Positions 8,377 to 15,181 of a DNA stretch of 20,466 bases are shown piece after piece. Both the position numbers and the translations under genes were made by a program. The DNA lies in NCBI GenBank assembly GCA_015233285.1, contig JADFYA010000015.1:1-20466 (forward strand). The letters are read 5' to 3'. Below the pieces are notes generated by a model. That model was not told where the DNA came from, did not search any database, and was given only the letters and a program-made list of their open reading frames with translations. The stretch comes from Deltaproteobacteria bacterium (GTDB taxonomy: Bacteria; Desulfobacterota; JADFXK01). How positions within the stretch are numbered: the stretch's first letter is position 1; every line of letters starts with the position of its first letter.

Positions 8377-10131
8377 CTAGACAATATACTTGCCGGCTTC
8401 AGATATCTCGGCCGCGATGGCCTGCCTGAGCCCGATCAGGTCGATGGGAGTGTACTGGACCAGCTTGCGCAGGGCGGCCTGCATGGCGGCCAGTTCTGTT
8501 CCATTGGCCAGGGCAAAGACCACTTCTCCGGCGATGACTTCCAGTCTGGGCAAGGTGGAATAGATAAAGGCTTTGGCCAGATTCGTGACCCGCTTGGCCC
8601 CGTCTTCGCCGTCTCTAGCCAGGGCTTTTTGGGCCCGCAACCAAGAGCTTTCCATGCCGAAAACAGCGATGGTTAGATCGGCCAGACGCCCAAGAATTTC
8701 CTGTTGCTTCAGCAGCTTTTGGCCCAGCTTTTCCCAGGCCGTGCCTAAGACAAAGAGAAAGGTGTCCCGGGCCGCCTGAACCGCGTCACCGGCGTTCTCC
8801 CCGGCCACAACCTCGGATTCAAGCCGATGCCTCAACTGGGCCGCAGCCTCCATCAGAGGCAGATCCCCCTTGCCGGCCTTGCGGATGAGCATGGTCGGAA
8901 TCAAGACGCGATTAATCTCGTTGGTGCCTTCAAAAATCCGATAGACACGGGCGTCCCGATAGAGTCTTTCTATGGGATACTCAGCGATCACTCCATAGCC
9001 GCCGTGAATCTGGACCCCTTCATCCACCACGTGGGCCAGCACCTCGGTGGCGAACACCTTATTCAGTGAACACTCCAGGGCGTACTCTTCAATGGCCTGG
9101 GCGGCGACGCGTCCCCCATCGGGTCCGGTGGTGTCTACGCTGTGCATGATGTCTTCGATCAATCCGCCGGTTCGGTAGAGCATGCTTTCTGCGGCATAGA
9201 TCCGAATCGCCATCTCAGCCAGTTTTTCCTTGATCAAGCCGAACTCAGCGATGGGAACGTTGAACTGTCTCCGCTCGTTGGCGTAACCGGCGGAAAGCTC
9301 CAGAGCAAGTTTGGCGTTGCCCACGGAATTTCCGGCCAGCTTATACCGGCCCAGGTTCAAGATATTGAAGGCCACCACATGCCCGCGGCCAATTTCAAAG
9401 AGCAGGTTTTCAACCGGAACCTTGACATCCTCAAGGACGACCGTCCGGGTGGACGAGCCCTTGATCCCCATCTTTTTTTCTTCGAGTCCCAGTGATAGCC
9501 CTTCGGAGTTGCCGTCAACGATGAAGGCGCTGAATTTGTCCCCATCTATTTTGGCGTAGGTAATGAATATATCGGCCATACCGGCATTGGTGATGAACTG
9601 CTTGGCGCCATTGAGGATATAATGTTTACCGTCCGGGCTCAAGACGGCCTTGGTTTTGATCGACAGGGCATCGGAGCCGGCACCAGGTTCCGTCAGGGCA
9701 TAGGCCCCGATCAGCTCCCCAGTGACAATACCGGGAAGATACTTACTTTTCTGCTCATGATTACCGAAAAATACGATGGGCAGGCTGCCGATGCCCGTCT
9801 GGCCTCCCTGGGTCATGGCAAACGAGCCGGCCTTGCCCATTCCTTCGGCCAGGATGGTGGAGCTGATCTTGTCCATCTCCATGCCGTCGTATTGTTCAGG
9901 GATCTCGGCCCCCAACAGCCCAAGCTCGCCGGCCTCTCCCAGAAGCTCCCGGATCAGACCTTCCCGCTGGGATTCCAGCTCATCGATCCTGGTTAAAACC
10001 CGGTCGCTCACAAAGCGTGAGACGGTCGATTCAATCATCCGGTGTTCTTCGGTGAAATCTTCGGGGGTAAAGACACTTTGGGGGTCGGTCGCTTGGACTA
10101 GAAAACTTCCCCCTTTTGGTAATTCAGACAT
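8377..10131 (-). CDS. acyl-CoA dehydrogenase, long form with C-terminal extension
   Basis: A 584-residue FAD-dependent acyl-CoA dehydrogenase, longer than the roughly 380-400 residues of the short forms because of a helical extension from about 420 to the end. FAD/substrate motifs are visible: YALTEPGAGSDALSIKT (144-160), GAKQFITNAG (175-184), the NERRQF helix (285-290), QIHGGYG (374-380), and the catalytic Glu401 in RIFEGTNEINR, the position used by the MCAD-like group. It catalyses the first oxidation of beta-oxidation with electron-transfer flavoprotein as acceptor; chain length cannot be read. An AGAGGAGA lies 4-6 bases before the ATG. It is the last gene of a probable ligase-transporter-dehydrogenase operon, starting 31 bases after the transporter stop, and it converges with the diguanylate cyclase with a 6-base gap. 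Confidence 0.95.
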   Translation of the reverse strand: MSELPKGGSFLVQATDPQSVFTPEDFTEEHRMIESTVSRFVSDRVLTRIDELESQREGLIRELLGEAGELGLLGAEIPEQYDGMEMDKISSTILAEGMGKAGSFAMTQGGQTGIGSLPIVFFGNHEQKSKYLPGIVTGELIGAYALTEPGAGSDALSIKTKAVLSPDGKHYILNGAKQFITNAGMADIFITYAKIDGDKFSAFIVDGNSEGLSLGLEEKKMGIKGSSTRTVVLEDVKVPVENLLFEIGRGHVVAFNILNLGRYKLAGNSVGNAKLALELSAGYANERRQFNVPIAEFGLIKEKLAEMAIRIYAAESMLYRTGGLIEDIMHSVDTTGPDGGRVAAQAIEEYALECSLNKVFATEVLAHVVDEGVQIHGGYGVIAEYPIERLYRDARVYRIFEGTNEINRVLIPTMLIRKAGKGDLPLMEAAAQLRHRLESEVVAGENAGDAVQAARDTFLFVLGTAWEKLGQKLLKQQEILGRLADLTIAVFGMESSWLRAQKALARDGEDGAKRVTNLAKAFIYSTLPRLEVIAGEVVFALANGTELAAMQAALRKLVQYTPIDLIGLRQAIAAEISEAGKYIV

Positions 10132-10162
10132 CGGCTCTCCTCTCGTTCAGAACTCTCTTATG

Positions 10163-10762
10163 TTACTTTATGAACGGCGCCGTTATGGGCAGAATCTGTC
10201 TTCCAAAATGAGCATTAAGAGACATGGCGCCGGCCAGATAGATGGCCAGACTTCCGGCAATAAAAAGACTATAGGCCCCGGTCTTGGCAATCGCGCCTCT
10301 GCCCAGGGTGATGCCGAAATCAAGAGAAACGAGGCAGGCCAGGGCGACACACAGGAACAAGCCAAGAATGAAAAGGATCTTCGGGCTCTTTAAAAAGCAG
10401 GGAAGCATAATATAAATCCACAAGGATATGGCCAGCCACAACCATCCTTCAATGGAGGCGTCAAAAGGCATGCCGGCCCGGTGGAGAAAATACTTGGCGC
10501 CCACGCTCAAAGCTCCGGTTAGCATAAAAATACATGAAAACACAAGGAATACATTCGCTCCAGGTAAATTTTTATCTCTGAATTCAATGATGGCCACTAC
10601 AAGCTGGACAAAGAAACCACCAATCAGCCAGGCAGCCAATATGGGTGCGGCATCATGGGTGACACTTCCGGACAACATTGCCCCGAAGCCAAAGCAGGCC
10701 ATGGCCAAAGCACCCAGGCCGGCAGGAAGGGGATTGGAAAAGAGATGTTCCTGACTGGACAA
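10163..10762 (-). CDS. acetate uptake transporter, GPR1/FUN34/YaaH (AceTr) family
   Basis: A 199-residue protein with about six hydrophobic helices and the family signature NPLPAGL near the N-terminus (residues 10-16), matching the NPxPxGL motif of SatP/YaaH acetate and succinate transporters. The start is TTG, chosen because AGGAGG lies 8 bases upstream on the minus strand (10770-10775) and the family motif then falls at the expected place. It sits in the inner membrane. Lying between an acyl-CoA ligase and an acyl-CoA dehydrogenase gene, it could feed acetate or a short-chain acid to the ligase. The substrate is inferred from family and context only. Confidence 0.88.
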   Translation of the reverse strand: MSSQEHLFSNPLPAGLGALAMACFGFGAMLSGSVTHDAAPILAAWLIGGFFVQLVVAIIEFRDKNLPGANVFLVFSCIFMLTGALSVGAKYFLHRAGMPFDASIEGWLWLAISLWIYIMLPCFLKSPKILFILGLFLCVALACLVSLDFGITLGRGAIAKTGAYSLFIAGSLAIYLAGAMSLNAHFGRQILPITAPFIK

Positions 10763-10869
10763 AATAGTACCTCCTGATTTTCGTTAATGTTGCCGATCCG
10801 GTTATTACCCGTCTGCCCAGGCGAATGAACCTGACGGCGGTTGCCGAAAAACAAATTACGGCGGATTTT

Positions 10870-12099
10870 TCAGGGCAAAGGAAGCGGCGCTGAATATTGA
10901 TTTCTTAGCTTATACTTGAGCAGCTTTCCACTGGCGCTCATGGGGAGCGAGTCCACAAACAAGACTTTTTTGGGGACCTTGTAACCCGCGATTTCCTTCT
11001 TGCAGAATTGCCGTATGTCATCTTCGGTGGGATCTGAGCCGTTCCTTTTCACCACGAGCGCGGTAACGATCTCTCCCCACTTCTGATCTTTCAGGCCGAT
11101 CACGGCTGCCTGCCCGACGGCGGGATGTTTGTACAGAACGCTCTCCACCTCGGCCGGGTACACGTTCTCGCCACCGGTTATAATCATGTCTTTCTTTCTA
11201 TCCACAATGTAGATGAACCCTCGTTCGTCCACCTGGCACATGTCCTGGGAATAGTACCACCCATCCCTGAAATCCTTGGCGGTTTCTTGTTCCTTGTTCC
11301 AGTACCCCATAACCGTGCCAAGCCCCCGGACTCTGATCTCACCCACGGCGCCCGGCGCCACCGGACGATCCTGGTCGTCCACCACCATAGCTTCCATGTC
11401 GGTAAAGGATCTTCCGCAAGAGCCCAGTATCTCCATCCGTCCTTCCTTGAGCGCCCCGGCGATCTCATCGGTTCTCAAGATGGTCGCCTGGCCGACGGTT
11501 TCGGTCGTGCCGAACAGATGCACGAACACATTCCCGAACCGATTAATGGCTTGCTGGAAGACCACTGGAGTGACGGGTGCGCCGGCGAAAAAAATCTTTT
11601 TCAAACTACTTAGATCATACAGTTCGTCATTGGGGTGTTGGACGAGAAACAGCAGCATGGGGGTGGCCAGCATCCCAGTGGTAACCCTGTATTTATCCAC
11701 CAGGCGCATGAATTCCCCGGTGTCCCATTGGGCCATGATGATGGAAGTGGTTCCATTGTAAACATCATTCATCAGAGTAACTTCGCCGGTGGCATGGAAT
11801 AAAGGTGAGGCGATGATCCCGACATCATCTTTATTCATTTTCATCTCCAGGGTCAGGCTCCGCCCTGCGTGGTAATAATTAATGTGGGTGGCCATACACC
11901 CCTTGGGGGCGCCGGTGGTGCCGCTGGTGTACATCAAGGCGGCTAGATCGTCCTCAAAAACCGTCACCTCCGGTTCGTGGGCCGGGGTCTGCTCGATCAG
12001 CATCTCGTAATGATGCCATCCGGCCGGGGTCTTGGACCGATCTCCGATGAAGATGAAGTGTTTCACGAAGTGCGGCAGTTGTATTGAGCTGAATTCCAT
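10870..12099 (-). CDS. AMP-dependent acyl-CoA ligase, N-terminal part missing
   Basis: The 409 residues cover the A3 to A10 regions of the ANL adenylate-forming family: LMYTSGTTGAPKG (55-67), FGTTETVG (196-203), the hinge/RKKD region with ENVYPAEVE (301-319), and the catalytic Lys392 in SASGKLLKYKLR. The usual TGD motif reads SQDM (284-287). Family members are about 500-560 residues, and A3 normally lies near residue 160-180, so about 100-130 residues are missing. Family-like sequence begins at about LPHFVKHF (residue 8, near 12078). The first codons come from sequence shared with the opposing Fe-S gene, and no ribosome-binding site precedes the ATG. Most likely a disrupted gene. It would activate a carboxylic acid to acyl-CoA if intact, consistent with the acetate transporter and dehydrogenase downstream. 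Confidence 0.85.
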   Translation of the reverse strand: MEFSSIQLPHFVKHFIFIGDRSKTPAGWHHYEMLIEQTPAHEPEVTVFEDDLAALMYTSGTTGAPKGCMATHINYYHAGRSLTLEMKMNKDDVGIIASPLFHATGEVTLMNDVYNGTTSIIMAQWDTGEFMRLVDKYRVTTGMLATPMLLFLVQHPNDELYDLSSLKKIFFAGAPVTPVVFQQAINRFGNVFVHLFGTTETVGQATILRTDEIAGALKEGRMEILGSCGRSFTDMEAMVVDDQDRPVAPGAVGEIRVRGLGTVMGYWNKEQETAKDFRDGWYYSQDMCQVDERGFIYIVDRKKDMIITGGENVYPAEVESVLYKHPAVGQAAVIGLKDQKWGEIVTALVVKRNGSDPTEDDIRQFCKKEIAGYKVPKKVLFVDSLPMSASGKLLKYKLRNQYSAPLPLP

Positions 12100-12601
12100 C
12101 TTGATCGATGCCGAACTGGACCGGTATGATCATCCCCTGGCCCAAAATCCATGCTCGGACTGCCGGCTGTGCGTCGCTGTTTGCCCGGTCGGCGCCATCA
12201 GCCGGGATAAGCCATTCGATTTTATGGCCTGCATGACCCACAGTTACCGAGACAATTCATTCGGCTTCCTGGACTGGATAGATGCCATGATCTCCTCGGC
12301 TGATCTCAGTGCCTACCGATCCCGGTTCCGTGACAGCGAAACTGCATCCATGTGGCAGTCCCTGATGTATAAGATGGACTTCAAGTGCGGGTGCTGCATG
12401 GCGGTCTGCCCGGCCGGCCAAGACATCCAGGCAGGCTTCCAAGAGCGAAAGGCCGGCTTTATAAAAGAGATATTCCGGCCCTTAAAAGACAGAAAAGAGC
12501 CGATTTACGTCGTGGCCGGGTCGGAGGCCGAGGTCCGGGCCAGACGAAATCCAAACAAGGAAATCCGTTATGTCGGCCTTAGTCCGGCCAGAAGGATCTA
12601 A
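12032..12601 (+). CDS. double [4Fe-4S] protein related to epoxyqueuosine reductase-like family, N-terminus missing
   Basis: Open frame with two ferredoxin-type cysteine sets: NPCSDCRLCVAVCPVGAI (residues about 40-57) and CGCCMAVCPAG (about 118-128). The conserved stretch around MACMTHSYRDN and SETASMWQSLMYK resembles a group of double-cluster [4Fe-4S] reductases related to QueG. The first about 17-20 codons are antisense to the ligase and do not look like family sequence; the family-like part begins near LNSILID (about 12089). The frame's only upstream start is a TTG with no ribosome-binding site. Usual members are about 250-300 residues, so roughly 100 N-terminal residues are lost. Electron transfer or redox is implied by the clusters; no substrate can be given. 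Probably non-functional or mis-joined at its 5' end. Confidence 0.75.
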   Translation: MDRSPMKMKCFTKCGSCIELNSILIDAELDRYDHPLAQNPCSDCRLCVAVCPVGAISRDKPFDFMACMTHSYRDNSFGFLDWIDAMISSADLSAYRSRFRDSETASMWQSLMYKMDFKCGCCMAVCPAGQDIQAGFQERKAGFIKEIFRPLKDRKEPIYVVAGSEAEVRARRNPNKEIRYVGLSPARRI

Positions 12602-12632
12602 TTGCTGGTTGCTTGTTTCTCGTTTCTGGTTG
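12602..12632 (+). repeat. short T/G-rich imperfect repeat after the Fe-S fragment
   Basis: Within the 125-base gap between the two Fe-S genes, CTGGTTG occurs at 12604-12610 and 12625-12631 with TTTCTCGTTTC between. This is low-complexity sequence with no coding sense. The rest of the gap holds no other recognisable signal. Confidence 0.3.
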
Positions 12633-12726
12633 TCTTCAATGAGTAACCCGTAAAGTAACCGGCAACAGGTGCACACGGAAGCGTCAATTATAGCCGCACC
12701 AAGCTATAACTGGAGGAATGGAAGCC

Positions 12727-13452
12727 ATGGACTACACTAATGAGATGAAGAAGACCATCACCGCCTGGGGGGCAGATCTAGTTGGGATTGCCGACGTGGA
12801 AGGTTTAGCCGGAATTAGAACCAATCCCGTTCATCTCCTTGATTCCTTTACCAGAGCCATATCCATCGCCGTGCAACTCCCGGTCTCGGTATTTGAGATG
12901 ATTTCCGATCAGCCGATCCCCATTTACGCCGCCATATATCAAACGGTAAACCGGCTTTTGGATGAAATCGCCTTCAAGACATCCAGAAAGCTTCAAAGTG
13001 ACGGTTACCTGAGTTTGCCGATTCCGGCCTCCCAGGTCTTGGATCGAGAAAACTGGTATGCGGCCATTAGCCACAAAGCTGTAGCCAGGTTGGCCGGTCT
13101 GGGCTGGCAAGGCAAGAACCTGCTGTTGATCACGCCTGAGTACGGCTCCCGGGTCCGGCTGGTCACCGTCCTGACTAATGCTCCTCTGGAATGCGACCGG
13201 CCGGTAAAGAACCTCTGCGGCAAATGCAATAATTGTCAGGAGGCCTGTCCGGTGGGGGCCATTAAAGGCATCAGCACAGAAGATCATTACAAAAGCCGAA
13301 ATGAAGCCCTCCATTTTCAGCGATGCGTTGAAAAGCTTACCGGTGAATTCGCCAAGATCCCTGATATTGGGGCGCCCATATGCGGAATATGTATCAAGGT
13401 CTGTCCATTTGGTCTAAAAATCAAGAAAAATAAATCGAATAACAACACATGA
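12727..13452 (+). CDS. [4Fe-4S] double-cluster protein, epoxyqueuosine reductase-like
   Basis: The start is placed at the ATG at 12727 because GGAGGA (12712-12717) lies 9 bases upstream; the in-frame ATG at 12718 directly abuts that site. The 241-residue product begins ADLVGIADVEGL-like, as in QueG-related proteins. It has a conserved central region (AVARLAGLGWQGKNLLLITPEYGSR), then cluster ligands CGKCNNCQEACPVGAIKG and CGICIKVCPFG near the C-terminus. True QueG is about 350-390 residues and binds cobalamin; this is shorter and lacks a HEAT-like tail, so a paralogous redox or corrinoid-linked role is more likely than tRNA modification. It lies 12 bases before the DUF169 gene and is probably co-transcribed with it. 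Confidence 0.82.
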   Translation: MDYTNEMKKTITAWGADLVGIADVEGLAGIRTNPVHLLDSFTRAISIAVQLPVSVFEMISDQPIPIYAAIYQTVNRLLDEIAFKTSRKLQSDGYLSLPIPASQVLDRENWYAAISHKAVARLAGLGWQGKNLLLITPEYGSRVRLVTVLTNAPLECDRPVKNLCGKCNNCQEACPVGAIKGISTEDHYKSRNEALHFQRCVEKLTGEFAKIPDIGAPICGICIKVCPFGLKIKKNKSNNNT

Positions 13453-13464
13453 GGGGGCAGCATC

Positions 13465-14256
13465 ATGACAGAGACGAACTACCTGGAAGCCGCCAAATTT
13501 ATCCGCGATGACCTCAGACTGAAAACTTTCCCGGTCGCAGTCAAGTTTTTAAAAGACAAAGCGGACTTTCCGGAAAAAACCCGGCGGCCGTCCATGGCCA
13601 TGGGAAAAAGGATCGCCATTTGCCAGGGTCTGACGATGGCCAGAAATTACGGCTGGACCGTCGGGCTGGCCAAAGAGGATGTAATTTGCGTACCGGCGGC
13701 CATCGTCTTCGGTTTTAGTGGCTCGGCGGACCAGACGAAGTCCCTGGCCCGGTTATTTTGCAAGATTAACTTCGCCGGTAGCGACGATCTGGCCCAGCAG
13801 GAGACCTCTTCCATGTGCCGGTTTGCCAAAGGGGAAATCGAGGGAATTCTCCTGGCCCCCCTGGAGAAAGCTTCTTTTGAGCCGGACACGATCGTCATCT
13901 ATGGCAATCCCGCCCAGGTCATGCGCCTGACTCAGGCCTGGTCTTACCTGACCGGAGATCGGGTGGCGGGACTATTCGGGGGCAAGGTGGAGTGCGACGA
14001 ATGCCTGATTGCCCCGTTCAAGACGCAATCTCCCCGAGTCGTCATTCCAGGCCACGGCGAGCGCATATTTGCCGCCACCCAAGATGATGAATTGGTTTTC
14101 GCCTTTCCAGGAAAATTCCTGCTGGAACTTACCCGAGCGCTTCCGGAAGTCGGAAAGGCGATAGGGGCCCGCTATCCAGGAACGCCTTACCAGAATTTCC
14201 AGCCGGATTTTCCAAAAGCCCACAAGGAACTGGGGAAAGAACTGGGGATTTTGTAA
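13465..14256 (+). CDS. DUF169 family protein
   Basis: 263 residues, usual for the DUF169 (PF02596) family. Typical features are the opening FPVAVKFLKD strand, the ICQGLTMARNYGWTVGL cysteine-containing helix, DVICVPAAIVFGF, and a later GKVECDECL pair of cysteines. The family has no proven biochemical function; its conserved cysteines and its frequent proximity to Fe-S proteins hint at a metal or redox role. A GGGGG site lies 6-12 bases before the ATG, and the gene starts 12 bases after the Fe-S gene stop, so the two are one transcription unit. Cytoplasmic; no membrane segment. No function is claimed beyond the family assignment. Confidence 0.82.
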   Translation: MTETNYLEAAKFIRDDLRLKTFPVAVKFLKDKADFPEKTRRPSMAMGKRIAICQGLTMARNYGWTVGLAKEDVICVPAAIVFGFSGSADQTKSLARLFCKINFAGSDDLAQQETSSMCRFAKGEIEGILLAPLEKASFEPDTIVIYGNPAQVMRLTQAWSYLTGDRVAGLFGGKVECDECLIAPFKTQSPRVVIPGHGERIFAATQDDELVFAFPGKFLLELTRALPEVGKAIGARYPGTPYQNFQPDFPKAHKELGKELGIL

Positions 14257-14263
14257 CATAACC

Positions 14264-14448
14264 TGAGTTCGACGAGTTCTATTGATTGAGAGATAGAAAT
14301 AAATCCGCAGATTACGCAGATGAACGCAGATTACTGAAATCCACAGGCACATGCGATCATTCGTCTTTTTAATCTGCGCAAATCGGTGTAATCTGCGGAT
14401 TGAATCATGGCCCTTGATGCTAATCGTTTAGCATACTCGTCGAACTCA
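14264..14448 (+). repeat. nested palindromic repeat element
   Basis: Outer arms TGAGTTCGACGAGT (14264-14277) and ACTCGTCGAACTCA (14435-14448) are perfect inverse complements; one flanking step extends the match to 18 bases with one mismatch. Inner arms AATCCGCAGATTAC (14302-14315) and GTAATCTGCGGATT (14388-14401) are also perfect, and a third pair AACGCAGATTA (14323-14333) / TAATCTGCGCA (14370-14380) lies inside. The AATCTGCG/CGCAGATT words resemble a repeat family seen scattered in many bacterial genomes. It holds no open reading frame and lies 46 bases before the flavin reductase start. Confidence 0.8.
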
Positions 14449-14493
14449 AGTTAACTAACAACCGGCGTGAAATATCGCCGAAGGAGGTACCTG

Positions 14494-15060
14494 ATGAAGA
14501 AATCCATGGGCGCAAAGACACTGGTCTACCCGACACCGGTCTGGGTCATCGGAACGTATGATCAGGAGGGCAAACCTAACGTTATGACGGCCGCCTGGGG
14601 GAGCATCTGTTGTTCCCAGCCGCCCTGCGCGGCCGTGGCTCTGCGGAAAGCCACCTATACCTACGGCAACATCGTAGCCCGCCGGGCCTTTACCATAAGC
14701 GTGCCGTCTGAGGCATATGTCAAAGAGGCCGATTATTTCGGGATGGTCTCCGGAAAAAATACGGACAAGTTCGCCGTTACCGGGCTGACCCCGGCCAAGA
14801 GCGATTTAGTCGATGCGCCTTACGTGAAGGAGTTTCCCATGATTGTGGAGTGCCGATTACTCCACTCTTTTGAAATCGGGCTCCATACCCAGTTCATCGG
14901 TGAGATCGTGGATGTCAAGGCCGATGAAACCGTGCTGAATGAACCAGGGCTCCCCGATATGGGCAGAGTCAGGCCGATAGTGTATGCCCCCGGAGTCAGC
15001 TCATATTACGGCGTTGGACCGTGTCTGGGGCAGGCCTTTTCCATTGGGAAGCGGGCCTGA
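14494..15060 (+). CDS. flavin reductase-like / flavoredoxin family protein
   Basis: The start is at the ATG at 14494, since GGAGG (14483-14487) precedes it by 6 bases; an in-frame GTG at 14467 has no such site. The 188-residue product matches the flavin-reductase-like FMN-binding fold: [27 protein letters not shown] at the N-terminus, a [14 protein letters not shown] stretch, [16 protein letters not shown], then [16 protein letters not shown] and the closing YYGVG. Flavoredoxins of sulfate reducers belong here and pass electrons in sulfur or other reductive pathways. The nearby Fe-S genes support a redox role. The nested repeat lies between it and DUF169, so a separate promoter is possible. 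Confidence 0.88.
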   Translation: MKKSMGAKTLVYPTPVWVIGTYDQEGKPNVMTAAWGSICCSQPPCAAVALRKATYTYGNIVARRAFTISVPSEAYVKEADYFGMVSGKNTDKFAVTGLTPAKSDLVDAPYVKEFPMIVECRLLHSFEIGLHTQFIGEIVDVKADETVLNEPGLPDMGRVRPIVYAPGVSSYYGVGPCLGQAFSIGKRA

Positions 15061-15181
15061 GGAGAAGGTGGTTTTTCCAAGAATTCGGGTGAAAATGCGC
15101 CCGCTTTTGAACCAATATGATCAAAGCTCCATCAGGCCGACGGCGGCAGTCCGGTGTGGCCGGCCGACCTGGTGGAGCGAA

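Noticed and set aside
12091..12096. GAATTC (EcoRI site) at the gene junction, suggesting a cloning chimera
   Set aside because: The site is common by chance and no vector or linker sequence is present; kept only as a reason to check raw reads.
14264..14448. Repeated CGCAGATTA words considered as a CRISPR array
   Set aside because: The units are inverted and nested, not direct repeats with regular spacers, and no cas gene is near.
15061..15181. Possible GC-rich terminator between the flavin reductase and CoA-transferase genes
   Set aside because: Arms around CAGGCCG and CGACCTG pair with mismatches and no T-run follows on either strand.
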